Below, piece by piece: positions 13,801 through 26,332 of a DNA stretch of 64,000 nt. The stretch is from Sphagnum compactum (taxonomy: Eukaryota > Bryophyta > Sphagnopsida > Sphagnales): the NCBI GenBank assembly GCA_965153455.1, contig OZ234501.1, forward strand, positions 6,138,001-6,202,000, in the 5' to 3' direction. A program made the position numbers and the translations under genes. Below the pieces are notes generated by a model. The model searched no databases. It saw only the letters and a list, made by a program, of their open reading frames with translations, and was not told the DNA's origin. Numbering within the stretch: the first letter of the stretch is position 1; each line of letters opens with the position of its first letter.

Positions 13801-16800
13801 TTTTAAAAAAGATCTTGATTGAAGTGGATCTAGATGAATTGCATTAGCCTTTAACAATTCTGTAATCAAATGATTAGTTTAAATACGATTGGTGCAGTCA
13901 ACTATGAACTCTACAATAGTGAGTCGGTACGAGATGTTAAAAGTAAAAATATAAGATAAATATATATACGAGTTCAAACCAATTTCACCAATAACTTTTT
14001 TGAAATTTTGTCAGTATGAAAGAGGATGATCTCAACCGTGTCGACCTTAAAATCAAATTTGAAACTTTTTTGATTTTTTAAATGTAAAAAAAAATCATCA
14101 CGCACCCAACCATCATGATATAAGAACATTTAGCCTTCAATTATACAAGCTTACTTTACATGAGGGCATTTCACAAAATTAATTTTTGCACGCCAATCAC
14201 CACAATTTTTTGTATTGCCATATGTACAAGAGATTGTTGTCAACAAAAATAAAATAAAATCTCGACTGTTCATAAAACATATCTGAAAATTTGAACTTTA
14301 CGTGTGGTAATGTTTTTGGAGTATCAAATTTTTCGTGGGCGAAATTTCTTTTATTGGCAATTTTTTGCCAAATTTTAACCTGGGAAATATGATTTCAACC
14401 TATACAGAGGATTTTTCATGAAGAAAATGACCCAAATTTGCCAAATTTTCAATGAAAACCAATTCCAAATTGCGAGAATTTATAATAACTTCCAGTAAAT
14501 AGTCAAGAACATAGAAATATTTTTATTTTTTCTACTTTCAAATCTAGTATGTAACCAAATTTAGCTAAATTATTTTTTGAATGGTTGCCATTTTGGCTAC
14601 ACCACAAAATGAAACCCTACCTTGAAGTGAGACGTCCCTGCCATTAAATAACAACTAGACAAAAAAAATGAAAAAAATAATAAATACAAGAAACAGAGGA
14701 ATGTCAAACCACGTTTGCTTCTATTGTATTACAATCTCACTAAAAATATAAGAACTTACATATATTAATACAATAAAAATAATAAGATCAATAGAAACTT
14801 CATAAGAAACCTTTTAAGCTACATGTCATAATGCTCTTTAAAAAAAACCTAATTAAAAACATTAAGTAAGCAATTTACTTTATATCACTTATTTTATTTT
14901 ATTCCTAAATTTTTATCCTCATTTGATTTGTAGCCCATGATTTGGGCTAACACAAACATGTCCTTGGGTTGTTCCTTCAAGGAGCCACCTTTCATTTCAA
15001 GAAGACCATCATCATGCTCCTTAACACAAAATCCACAAGTTGAGTTCACATATGAACACCAGGTTCACATATGACAATATAACACAAAAAGAAGAAGAAG
15101 AGAAGAGGATTTCAATGAATCATCCAAACCAATGTTGGGGGCTATGGTATGTAGGCTTATTGCTGGGTATCAACATTGGTATCAACACTGGGTGGGTAGC
15201 AAGGAGCCCACCAGTGCACTGGTACTAACTACTACATTGAAATTGTTTTGAAGTCATGTCAATCTAATTGAGTCTTATTTTGATACCAAGACCCAGTACC
15301 AATCCACCCTACCAGGGTTCAAACTTGGTAACCCATCCAACAATGGAAATTGCCTATTTCAAAAGGGCTTTACCCTCTAAACAAAAAATGCACAAGACAA
15401 ATTTCAGATGATTTTGGTTTTTGAAATCAACACCAAAAAATATATATTATTGTTTATTTTTGGCATTTTTTCCATATATATGAAAAAAAAAAACAACCCT
15501 CGAAACCAAGGCTAACTTTGCTCTATACTTGCCCAGCAAATGGGGCATTAATTTATATTTGTGTGTTCTCTCCCTTCTAAATAATAAATGTCAACTTGAA
15601 AAAAAGAAGAAGGTTGCTGAACTAAAATCAAATTATTTGGAGAGTTCCTCCAATTAAAAAAAATATACATTAAAATTATTTTTTTTGCATTTTTTCATAA
15701 ATGTTCTTCATGCTTGTCTAGTTGTGTGCTCTCATTTTACAAGTCAATGCGTGATTTTATGTTATTTTTATGCTTTTTTTTTCTCAAAAAAAAAAGCAAA
15801 AACTCAAAGTCTTTCTCTCTCCTCATCTCCATTCAGTGATTTCTTTACTTTTGTGAAAAATCGTCAAATGGTGACACAGTTTTCTGAAAATGGAATATTT
15901 TGTCATACATTCCTTATTTTTGAGAAAAACATTCGCCAAAAAACGGCAGAAAACTGGTTTTTTTGGGGATGGTGTCACCACATTTAGGCCTTCTAGCTAC
16001 AATTTTCAGAGTTTTTAAAATGAATTTGTTAAGTAAATCGAAATCTGTCTAGGGATGCTTGCCGCCGTGGTTATGTCAGGAAATCGAAGAAAAAAAAAAC
16101 ATTGCCTCCATTTCACAAGCTAACTAAGTGATTTTCAACTTTCATACTGTGCTTTTCAATTTTGGATTGAAGAGTAAAATAAACATTCATTTACATAACT
16201 AACTAATAAACTGTTTCTTTCTTAGAGCCTCCCTTTCGATGATGAAAAGTTCAAAAGTCTCTCCTCAAATGACACAAGGAATAATATTTATAACTATGGT
16301 CCCTCGTAGACGTAATTGGATTTTATTATTATTATTATTATATTTTATAATAAGAAAATTTATCAAAAACAACATATCATCTTATTGGTAAATATTTTTA
16401 GCTAGATTAAATAACTTGACCAAACCCATAAATGTTATAGTCAATTTTCGTCATTATGTCGATAAAACGTACTATTCATCTATACAATAATCTAAAAATT
16501 TCATAATATGAAGCTTTAAAACTTGTAAGACATAGTATAATCTATCTGATTTCATTAAATTTTTTATGTCAAATTATAAAATAATTAAACTATTTACTAC
16601 TATTGCAAAGGCTAAACAATTGCATAACTAAGACCTCAAAATCGGGGAAATGAAACAAAATGAGAGGAATTCATTGTTAGATACCAATTGATTGGTGACT
16701 GGTAACAAGACAAGAAACTTGGACGCAAAAGAAAGTAATAATATTCATGTTGAAACACGAAGTACTTAACCTCTAAAGAATGCAAATTTACACTGAAAAG

Positions 16801-17820
16801 CAGCCCATATTGGGAGTTACCAAAAACAAGCAGAAAATCTTTGCAAATTTGAAATGACACCATCAAATTCATACATGAACAAATGATAACGAGGAAAAAA
16901 AATTCAATTAAATTAAAGAATTTTTTTGCAAATGCAAACAAATTAGATAAACTAATTGCTGAAAAACACGACTTAGTGCAATTTAAAACACACCCTAACA
17001 CAAATCCAAGCAAACAAATGACTTCATAGACAAACCACCAAAGGCTTATTTATACCTAAAGCACCAAAGTTACAAATGCCCTGAAGGCAAAAGGCCTTCC
17101 CCTATTTAAGAAGATGAGTGAAATGTGGTTTTGTGTGTCATGCCCTAACAAGGGCTGCCCTATATGGAATTGGTGTTAGTGTGCTCTTCAAGCACATTTT
17201 TACAAAGCATTTTCCTAAAGCAAGATAGGCAAACAATTCATTGACTCCACTTTTGATGGATGTCATCGTTAGTTTTAATACAAATCGACAATTAATAAGG
17301 TCACGATTACCCCGGGCACCCTAAATTTTGCAGAATCAAGACCTTGAGGGATCAATCTCCCCCTATGAGACAATCCTACAAGGGATTTTGCGGCATAAGA
17401 CAACTCCAACCAATTGGAATTCCTACCCGTTCTTTATGTAGGGATAGTCCCTTTACCATGGGATTTTTGTGGGTTGAGGTGACGGACTCAAGGGGTGTTA
17501 GCCCAAGGGTCTACTACTACCTCATCAACCCGAGGAAGTTCGGAGGTGCGGAGGAAGACGTGCAGTGAGAGGACTTCCCCTTCAGAGAACAGCCCCCTTC
17601 TTGGTCCTTACACTACAACCAAAATAAATAAATAAAAATAAAAATAAAATAAAATAATAAATTATTTTAAAAACATGCAAAATGTGATACATTTGGGTTG
17701 CTTATTAAATAAAATGACTACTAGTTGATTCTGAGTGTAAAAAATTTCACAGAAGGGGGAAAAACTAATTCACTAAAAAGAGGTAGGTGGTAAGTACTTA
17801 GTAATTTATGTCCCGGGCAG
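13801..17820. other. AT-rich spacer, no gene recognised
   Basis: Long AT-rich stretch with homopolymers and a short (TTA)n run near 16323. Open frames of up to about 125 codons on the minus strand (for example 16636-17013) have no recognisable domain and biased F/L/S content, so I did not call them. Confidence 0.5.
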
Positions 17821-17840
17821 AAAATTTGGAAACGGGCAGA

Positions 17841-17931
17841 GTTTCTCTCTCTCTCTAGAAAAGCAACGCAGCCTCTCGCGCTCTCTCGCGCGCTTCTTTC
17901 TTTCTCTCTCTCTCTCCCCTCTAGTGTCTAT
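17841..17931 (+). promoter_or_regulatory. CT-rich promoter / 5' UTR tract of the WRC gene
   Basis: Pyrimidine-rich runs (TCTCTC and TTTCTTTC) with GCGCGCTCTCTCGCG lie just upstream of the first GC-rich coding exon. Such pyrimidine (Y) patches are typical of plant core promoters and 5' leaders. The transcription start is not determinable from sequence alone. Confidence 0.45.
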
Positions 17932-18057
17932 TTGTTGCAGAGTCTGCGACGCAACTTGCGAGCTCCGCCTGGCCATCGCCGCGCGCCGCTGTCCAGATCC
18001 AGACGGATTCGTGGCTCCTCCTCAATGCGGATCCGTAAGCAACAACGGGATCGCTGC

Positions 18058-21000
18058 ATGGCCGATTTCAACTGCGGCGGTGCCTTGCACCTGCTGGCTG
18101 CAGCCAGCGTGAGCAACAACGTCGTCCATGCTGCTCATGAAGCTGCGGCGGTTCTGCAGCTTCAAACTAGCGTCTCCGACGTCGACGCTGTAGAACCGAT
18201 GATCATTCAGGACGAGAAAAAAATTTGCAGTTTCGGTGATTCGCAAGTGGTGAAAGTCGAGGGCGAGGCCAGCTCCAGTGTCTCCGACTACGGGGGTTCG
18301 AACAAAAGGATCAGGGAGGAACAGGCCGGGATCAAATGGATCGGCGTCGGACTGGATTCCAAGAAGGTGCAGCAGAAAGCAGGGAAGATGGAGACTTCGA
18401 GTAATAAGCTGTCTCCTCTTACGCTGTTGTCTTCCAAGATCACCACGGATTCATCGTACCTCGATATCAGAAGCAGCTGCTCGGTGCAACAACAGCAAAC
18501 GTTGCAGATGAGTTCCTGCAGGAGCAGGAGCTTTCCGCAGACGGAGCCTCGCAATGGCAGCGGCAACAGCAGCAGCATCAGCAGCAGCGAAGAGAAAGGT
18601 AAGGTATGCTTTCTCCTGTTCGCGTCCAGGTGCAACGGTTTCTCATTTTCCTCTTGTATCACACTAGTGTTCTTGCATGCGGCTAGATCTCTCAAGTCTT
18701 GAGGTTCTTTCCTACCGACAAACCTTAGATTCCGAGACCTGACCACGAAGCAAAAGCTGCCGTGATGCGAAGAGAAAGAAGGGATTTCACGGCAGAGAAT
18801 CCGGAAACGAAGACCTAATAATCAGTTCTCTCATGTTGCTTATTTACTTCTTCCTCAATCAAAACAAAATTTGAAGCGTAATCTCGTTCTCCCAATCTGT
18901 TTTGTCTCCTCGCCGCCTTTGGATTACTGATCTGCTAATGCATAACGCCGTATTAGTTACTGCCGGAGGGAATGATATAAGCAATTCGAAGAGAAGTCAC
19001 AACTCCCTTGCGATTGTTGTGCCAGTGGATTGGTCCTTAAACCTCACTCAGAAGGATGGCAGATATTCAGATTCACAAGAAATGCATGTTTCCTACTGTG
19101 AAATTGTCAGAGCAACGTCAATATAATGGCGTGAGTAGCAGCAAAAATGAATAGACCTGGTGCAAAGACGGCCCCTGGAAAACACAAGCCTATGGATATA
19201 CTCAGAAACTGCTTACACAACAAGAGGAGCACTACTGGACAGACATTTTAGGGTTGTTATGCTACACCCTAAATTCTACAAGAGCTTTTCTGTTTATCAG
19301 TGTCGGCGGTGTCGAGAACAAAACACACTTAATTGTCTCAAAGGGTTTTGGAACAAATTTTGTGGCAGCTTATACCGGAAGAAGAAGCCTCGAGCAGAAG
19401 AAGGGTTTGAATACAAATATTCAATCTACTGGGCGACAAATTATGGACGGTGAACAAGAGAAAATTCATGACGCAACTCATGTCCTGGATACATACACTT
19501 ACAGTCCTGATCCATTTGCAGTAAGTTTGTGTCTCTCAATTTCTCTGTCTCAGTTTCTTTTGGTAGCAAACCTGTTTCCATTCTCTCTTTTTTCTTAAGT
19601 CTAGGAACGGAAAATGGAAGCTCTGATCTGCGAGAATTTTTCATTGCATGGAGTTCCCCCCCCCCCCCCCATTTTGTTGAGAATGTTCTTTAAACAGCAA
19701 TATTCAGTAGCAATTTTAGAGCATTCACTATGATCTCTAGCTCATGGTGTGAGGGTATCATGTCATACAGAACACTAGGTAATGATCTTGCACTTCCTTT
19801 GCAGATTCATATTTGATCAGGGAACAGTTTTCAACCACAGATTGAGATTCAGGATCCAAAACTGCTACAGTTTTTGGGATTTAGGGGGGTACAAGTGTGG
19901 TTCAGTTTCTAACCAATGATGATGACAGTCAAGGAAAAGGGTGAGGACATCATCTCTAGATATATATAACATATCTTTGCACGGCAGGAATTGTGAATCT
20001 TGGGGAATGTGTGTGTCTCTGTTCACCAGCAGATGGATGCTGAACCAGATTCAAAGAAGCTCAAAGTCCTCAAGCAAGCCAAGATTGGACATTTCTTTCC
20101 TCAAAGTAGTCATCACAGGTATTTTTATCCTATAAGCCTCAAATCTCTTTTCTCACTGCAGCCATTGTCATCACTTTAGAAGCTCTAGTTGCAGTTACAC
20201 AGTGTTGAAGTGGAAGTGTGTTGATTTCAAAGCTTGTGACTTTTGAGGGTCATCATCTGGAACACATTTGTGGAAGAACATTTGGTCAGTGTTGGTGTGG
20301 TGGATGGCAGGTTTAGCAGGAAGCAAAGAGCCAGTCCTAAAACCTGTAAGTAAGCATTTTCAGCACAAGCAATATATCACTAGTTGTGGGAAGCTTGGAG
20401 TTCGCTTTTTTCATGGGGAATTGCTGCATGCACCTGCTTGGTCTCTTCACTCCCATCCTTTGCACCTATGTGTTTTTGGGGCAAGTGATTAACATGTGTA
20501 TACTCACTCAACCTACCTAGAACATTAAAAAGCATTACCAACTTAAGAGTGAGAAATGACCTCATTGCTCTGATAATTTCCTGACAAGGTCATTGTAGTT
20601 CTCAGATGGAGACAAGATCTTTGGAGTTATTCCTGAGCAATCATCAATGCTTTCACCATTGGGAGCAGCAGTGCAGCTTCCTGCACCTCTGAGCCCAGAT
20701 CACCCCTTGAACCATTCAAAAGAAAGTTTGTTGCATGCAGTCTACAAGGTTTTTCTGCAAGCTGGCAAGGCAGGTCTCACTGCACGTGAAGCTGCCTCCC
20801 GTGTTGTGGAGCAAGGATTTCCTGGTCACCACCAAGGTGGAGTTATGGGCCGTGTGGAAGTTGGTAAGCTCTTACGTAGTTCACCCTTCTTCATGGAACT
20901 TGAGGAAGGACGATTTGCACTCTTTAGTGCCATCATTGGTGGCAATGAAGAGTCCCTGGCCAAAACAGGAGTGGAAGCAGAAGCCCAAGCTCAAAAAACA

Positions 21001-21540
21001 GAAGTGGAAACAGCAGCCCAAGCTCAAAAAACAGAAGTGTCAGCAGAAGCTCAAGCTCAAAAAACAGAATTGGAAGCAGAAGCTCAAGCTCAAGCTCCAA
21101 AGAAAGCAAGACAAAAGGGAAGATGGACAGAGATACCACCATTGTTCAAAGTGGAGGTGGAGGACGTACCCATGGACATCAAGGCGGAGTCAGAAGAATC
21201 ATGTTTGGAGACAAGGGCATTGCAACAGAGTAAGAGTAGAAGAAGACTAATACAGCTGACACAAGAAGGTGATATTGAGCTTGGAGATCAGTGCAACAGA
21301 ACTGATGGTAAATCTTGGCACTGTCCACTGCGTGCAAGGATGGGTTATCAATTGTGTGATTATCATCTCAATAAACTGCGCATCAAAACCACCAGCAGCC
21401 TACCTAGAAAGCCAAACCCTGCAATCATTGTCAAACAGCAAGTATCAAGTGGGTCTACTCCAGATGATTCATGGCTGCAGGTGCCCAAAACATCAGTATG
21501 GCGAGGTCGTAGTCGTTGTCTACTTGCAACATTAGGCTGA
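18058..21540 (+). CDS. HARE-HTH and WRC zinc-finger protein, probable nuclear regulator
   Basis: The best supported part is the last coding exon from 20606. A region at about 20710-20940 resembles the HARE-HTH winged-helix family. It is followed by a (EAQAQKTE)-type repeat, a basic stretch, and a WRC domain at 21292-21366 with the exact spacing C-x9-C-x10-C-x2-H (CNRTDGKSWHC to CDYH). Upstream exons chain in phase: 19301-19520, 20033-20118 (or from 20030, a NAGNAG acceptor), 20320-20345 and 20606 onward. A GC-rich 5' exon (start 18058, alternative 18025; donor at 18598 or 18603) has Ser/Gln-rich coding-like sequence, but its join to 19301 is unresolved. An acceptor at 19252 or 19155 is possible. 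The 3' end is either the stop at 21540 or a splice at 21480 to 21922 with a stop at 21975; the acceptor before 21922 is strong. WRC domains are known in plant growth-regulating factors as zinc-binding nuclear modules, but this protein has no QLQ domain, so it is not a GRF. The regulatory role is inference. Confidence 0.7.
20971..21099 (+). repeat. In-frame 33 bp minisatellite inside the WRC gene
   Basis: Four tandem units encode 11-residue repeats of the type V-E-x-E-A-Q-A-Q-K-T-E between the HARE-HTH-like and WRC regions. All copies keep the frame. The encoded segment is Glu/Ala/Gln/Lys rich and probably a helical or disordered linker. Confidence 0.9.
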
Positions 21541-24128
21541 AATGTCAGGACTCTCTTGTTACAGGTCCTGCCTTCAGTGGGCTGATTCTTTTGTAGACTC
21601 CCATTCTTTTCAGGTCACATCAATCTGTTTTCTTAAAGCAATTTTGGTCAATACAAGTTGTATAGGCTTACCAGTTGCACAGTTTGTGCAATTCTCAACT
21701 GAAGCCTGCTGTATAAAATCCAGTAATTGGTTAACCCTTTGCTGCATATTTTTTTATGGAGTTTCTTGAACAATATTGATGGTTATAACTTGCAATGGAG
21801 TTTGGCAGATGTACTCCATGAATCCAGTAGCCAAACTACTAGTACCCTAGCTGCAGCTTTTTGTCCTCTGAAGAATTGCAATCGATGTACTAACTTTTAC
21901 TCTTGTTTTCATTCTTTGCAGATTTCATCAATTATTACAGCTGCTGGTCACCCCGCAGCTTTACTTCAGTGCTAATTGGCATCCTTGGTAATGTAACTTA
22001 ACAGCCTACCTGAGTGAATTTTCTTTTAAACCTGCTGTGCATCATTGCAATACAATCCATTATCAAACACAAAAGGTCCAGATTTGTGATTTTTGTTCAG
22101 AGGTTAGTTTGCTTCCAGTAATGGTTTGGTGCTTTCAGCGATAAGTGTTGAATTACAATACTTTTCTTCCTCACCAGTTTGCAATTTTATTCTGGATTTT
22201 AAAAGAATAAAAAACCTGCCCCAAAACGCACATCATTATTTTCAGATATGGCATCTTTAGATCATGAGGAAATCATGGTCTACTGCTTCCAGAATTTGCC
22301 CTCTGAAAAACATCAAATCTTTCTCAAGCATGTTGTTGAGAGATGCTTTCAGATCTTTTGGCATTGAGTTTTTGTTGCCAAATGTAAGCACATGTTGGAA
22401 GACATCCAAAGTCTCCTCTCAAATTTCAGAATCCTGTAATATAAGTCTTGAGTTTGTCTGATGTTTGGAATTCAATAGAGTAGTAGGCTTATATTGTCAG
22501 ATTTTCAAGCTTTCACTCGACCGAAAGCAGTTGCTAGCTTGCAAGATGCAGAAAGAATAGGCAGCAGTAAAGCAAGCTGCCAGGATGGAAATTGAGCTGT
22601 ATGAGCAATCCAGGAATACCACTGACTCCTGCTTCATCAGGTAAAGTATTCTACTTGACCAGAAATTAGTCGTTGAAGTCTTTTTCTCTAGCATAGTAGA
22701 ACTTCTCTCACTCTGTGCTGAGAAACCCAATGTAGCAAAATGCCATTTGCCAAGAAACAGCATCAGAGGAAAGCAGCTTTTCTGCAAGGGAAAAAGGTTT
22801 TCCTTGTTGAAACAAACATACAGATGTCTGCAGCTCTGATAACAGGCCTGAATCTAATGTCAAAAGAACCTGGAACAAGGAACATCAAAATCAAGGGTTT
22901 CAGAAAATTCAGTATTTGCAAGAAAAAATGGTGTTTTTGCTGCAAAATCTTCATTCAGAAAATTGTAATGGCGTAATGAAGATTTACTGATGCTGTTGCA
23001 AACCTCTAGATTTGGGTGATTGAATGTTGGAAGACCAGAAGTTTTGGTGGGGGAGAGAAAGATAGCAAGGCATCTATCCATCTGATGATAAGTCCTTTAC
23101 ACTGCCCTTAGTCCCTGTGAAGGCAGAAAGAACTTCATACCACAAACATTTTCCCAGTCTTTGGTGAAGAGTCTTTCATTGTAACCTGTCTTGTTGCACA
23201 TCTAGTCCTGCAGCTAGCTCTCCAATCCACACATGCATGCAGCCCACAGCTGTTGAAAATGCACGTGTGTTGGCATCCATAGCTGTGGGTGCAGAACTCA
23301 TTTCAGAAAGCATGCCGAAATCCCTTACAAAATAAAAGCTGCAAATGGAAGTCATAAGGCACAACTGATTGGAGCCTCTAACCAAAAAGGAGAGGAATGG
23401 AACTTTCAATGCCAATTGAGAGAATCAATCTGCAATACTCACTTGCAGGTCAAGAATGATTTAGCTATTAGAAATCCTCCAACAATGATCAAAACATTCT
23501 GTGCATGTGGGCAGTCACAGAAAATTACCAGTTGCTGGATTGCTGCAATCATGAAAGTTTGCATATATATGAGATTGCAGAGAAAACCCCCACAACAATA
23601 CCCATTGTATCAGTTCCAGCAGCAAAATGAAAACTAACACAACTACAATGAGTGAGTGCAGTTGTACACACAGCAGTCGTATGTGCCTGCAGCAAGCAAG
23701 CTCTCAACGTATGAAGCAAAATGTGCAAAAATCGTTAGTGCAGGAATTAGGCTTACACAAAGGGAAGAGCTTTTACAAGCTTGTGAGCATGATGGAATGC
23801 TTTCATCATAAATTGCAGTGACTAGTGGTTTCAGTAATTGTTTGGGTTTCAACAGGAATCAAATGAAATCTGCCCCAGGAGAGTCTGCTTGCAACAACAA
23901 TACATCAAAAGTGTCCAAACGAGGAAAAAAATTGAAAGAACTTTCCATTAGACACTAAAAGGAGAGAGCGAGCGGGCAAGCAAGTCCAGGCATCTCCCAA
24001 AAGCAATACTAACTCTTTAAGTTATTTTTTCCTCTGCAAATGCGAATCGATAGTCCATTGCAATCGACAACGTAACAAAACCTGTTACAAGCTGCCAAAA
24101 AAAAATGGGCGGAGATTCCTTTCTTCAG
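21541..24128. other. Region without a defensible gene (possible 3' exon/UTR or decayed gene)
   Basis: Composition is less AT-rich than the far spacers and resembles transcribed sequence. It holds a strong polypyrimidine acceptor before 21922 and an exon-like open stretch after a TTTTCAG acceptor at 22246. Further open stretches lie at about 22500-22640, 23331-23637 and 23662-23811, in different frames and broken by stops. I could not join them into a phase-consistent gene or recognise a domain. They may be chance, long 3' UTR, or a decayed gene. Confidence 0.35.
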
Positions 24129-24617
24129 TCAGCGCTTGCCGCCAGCTCCTGTCTTGGAGGCCTTGGGCTGAGGAGCACGAGTGGCAGACTTGGCGGGGCC
24201 TGACTTCGGCTTGGACGTGACCTCGATCTTCTTCGCCTTCTTCTCATCCTTGGTCTTCTTGATCCTTTCCTTGATCTCACGCAAGGCAGCTTCCCTAGCC
24301 GCCGCTCGCACCTCCGTCTTCTCGGTTCTCTTCTTCTGAATCACCTCCAGAGAAGCACCGACAATGGAACGCGAGTAGGGCTTGTTAGTCGTCCTGCGTT
24401 TCTTCTTGATAGCCTCCGCGTGGACATCCTTCTTGTGCTGTTTCCGGAACAATGCAGTCCATGTTAGCTTCGACGGCTTCAGCCTGTTGTGAAAGTACCT
24501 CTTGCACTTGCTGTTCAAGAACAGGAACACTTGCGAATCGCTCCTGATGAACCTGATCCCTCTTCCGGGATAGATCTTGGACCCGCTGAACCGGCAAATC
24601 TCCGTCTTTAGCACCAT
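24129..24617 (-). CDS. RPL24: 60S ribosomal protein eL24 (RPL24)
   Basis: Encodes 162 residues, close to the usual plant eL24 length of about 163. It begins [20 protein letters not shown], followed by the conserved [20 protein letters not shown] segment and a long basic C-terminal tail rich in Lys, Ala and Arg. eL24 is a large-subunit protein at the subunit interface that forms an intersubunit bridge. The start was chosen at the conserved MVLKTE; an in-frame ATG 39 codons upstream (24734) would add non-conserved sequence. There is no intron in the coding region, although the neighbouring genes have many, so a retrocopy origin or intron loss is possible. The frame is intact and all conserved blocks are present, so it looks functional. 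An AAACCCTAA telo-box lies 120 bp upstream. Confidence 0.96.
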   Translation of the reverse strand: MVLKTEICRFSGSKIYPGRGIRFIRSDSQVFLFLNSKCKRYFHNRLKPSKLTWTALFRKQHKKDVHAEAIKKKRRTTNKPYSRSIVGASLEVIQKKRTEKTEVRAAAREAALREIKERIKKTKDEKKAKKIEVTSKPKSGPAKSATRAPQPKASKTGAGGKR

Positions 24618-24736
24618 CTCGTCGCCGCCGCCGCCGTGGTGCAACTCCCCGCCCACCTGCGCGCAAACTCCTGCGACATAAACCGAACCCACAGTTCTCG
24701 ACGACGCTCTTTGTCCGCCTTCTCCTCGCCACACCC

Positions 24737-24745
24737 AAACCCTAA
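24737..24745 (-). promoter_or_regulatory. Telo-box (AAACCCTAA) upstream of eL24
   Basis: The exact nonamer AAACCCTAA is on the plus strand, 120 bp before the eL24 start codon. Telo-boxes in promoters and leaders of plant ribosomal-protein genes are well documented and associated with expression in dividing cells. The match is seen; the function here is inferred from that precedent. Confidence 0.7.
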
Positions 24746-24837
24746 TATCATCCGTTCATCATCCGTCCGTCCTTCCTCTCGCTGCTTTTCCTTTATCATC
24801 CGTGTCTCTGATGATCCAAATTTTATTTGGGGGGTCA

Positions 24838-25135
24838 TTTTTTGTGATGCAGACAAAGTGGCGATCATCCATAGGAAGATTTAGCCAAATTCGATCCCTT
24901 GGGTTGGGGGGGGGGGTTCAATTTCATGATGTAGCCAAAGTGACAAATCATCGATAGGAAGATTTAGCCAAATTTGATCAATTGGTATTTTTTTTGAGTC
25001 ATTTCTGTGATGTAGGCAAAGTGGCGAATCATCCATTGGAAGATTTAGCCAGATTTGATCCTTTCTTTAGAGTCAATTTTGTGATGTAGCCAAAGTGCCA
25101 AATCATCCATACGGAGATTTAGCCAAATTTGTCAT
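24838..25135. repeat. Tandem repeat, about 80 bp, four copies, 5' of eL24
   Basis: Each unit holds TGATGTAGCCAAAGTG (variants), then AATCATCCAT, then GGAAGATTTAGCCAAATTTG. GATTTAGCC anchors fall at 24878, 24961, 25042 and 25116 (periods 83, 81 and 74 bp). The array lies upstream of the eL24 promoter. Confidence 0.85.
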
Positions 25136-26330
25136 CATGCGAATGATGATTTGAATGTATTATTGAAGTTTGAAATGCAATTTTTTTGCTGATTTTATTC
25201 CAAGTATAGCTCTAATGCCATAAAAATTTGTAACGCCAATTGTGAAATTTTTTTTTTAAAAAAAAATCCTCACTTGCCAAAATGCCATATTTATACAAAT
25301 GTTGTAATAGTATTAAATCTAGCCTACCCTTTTTATCCATTTATATTCATTAGAACAAATGTAGTGTAAATGGTTAGTATTTACACCAACATTGCATTGT
25401 AGATTCTTAATTTTTCTAAAGCATAAATATACTCTTACATTTATATTGAATTGACATTGAATTTTTCTATGTCATATCCTATGTTTCAACTATCTAATTA
25501 TTTAATGTGTTTTTTTTAAAAAAATTGTTACCTCACTTATTTCATTTTTATATTAAAATGCATATATAATATACCCATGGCAACACATGTAGGAGTGTGG
25601 TTCACAAGTTAATATATATATATATATATATTTTTCCCCATGTTTCATTAATGTCTTTTACATTTTTTTCTATAAATGCACTCAAAAAATAAATTAACTA
25701 GGGTTTCCAATCCATCTATTTAACTACTAGTTTTCTTCTTCATCTTTGCCTCTACTACTACTAGAGTAAGCCTTCTACTTAACCATGGTTTCTTCACCAA
25801 TTAAAGTGCAAACTTAATGAAGGTATTAAGATGCACAATGTAGTTAGTATTACATAATTGCTTTTGCATGCATTTAATTGTTTGAAAAAGTAGACTTTAA
25901 TTGCATTAACAATGAATTAATTAACAATTAATTTTGCAATCAACTTCTTCCATGCACACATTAAACTCTCTCATTGATGTGTTGACATTATCATGTGAGC
26001 ATTATTATAATATATTATATAGCCTTTTTTTTTCTTCTTTTTTTTCCCATATTTTGCAATGCTTTTGTGATTTAGATGGATTTATTGAAATTATGATGAC
26101 TAAACTAATTGTAAAAATATTTGCTTTTTATTTTTATTTTTCATTTTTTTGGTGTCAAATTTTTGGAGAAATATTTAATAATAAAATTAGTAAATTTAGT
26201 TGAATTTTTACACTAGAAAATTCCAGTTGAGGTCCTAAAATGGAAAGGGACCAGCAATTTGGGCACTCCAAAGGTTATGGGGAAAGAAAGAAAGAAAGAA
26301 AGGGGAAAACTGGAGCCAGGAGGACTTGCT
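25136..26330. other. AT-rich spacer, no gene recognised
   Basis: Gene-free AT-rich DNA with a (TA)n run at about 25615-25630 and a GAAA repeat near 26285-26300. Confidence 0.55.
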
Positions 26331-26332
26331 AG

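Noticed and set aside
16636-17013. Minus-strand open frame of 125 codons
   Set aside because: AT-rich spacer, strongly hydrophobic biased composition, no domain and no flanking gene structure.
24385-24738. Arg-rich minus-strand open frame overlapping eL24
   Set aside because: It is a shadow of the eL24 coding region in another frame.
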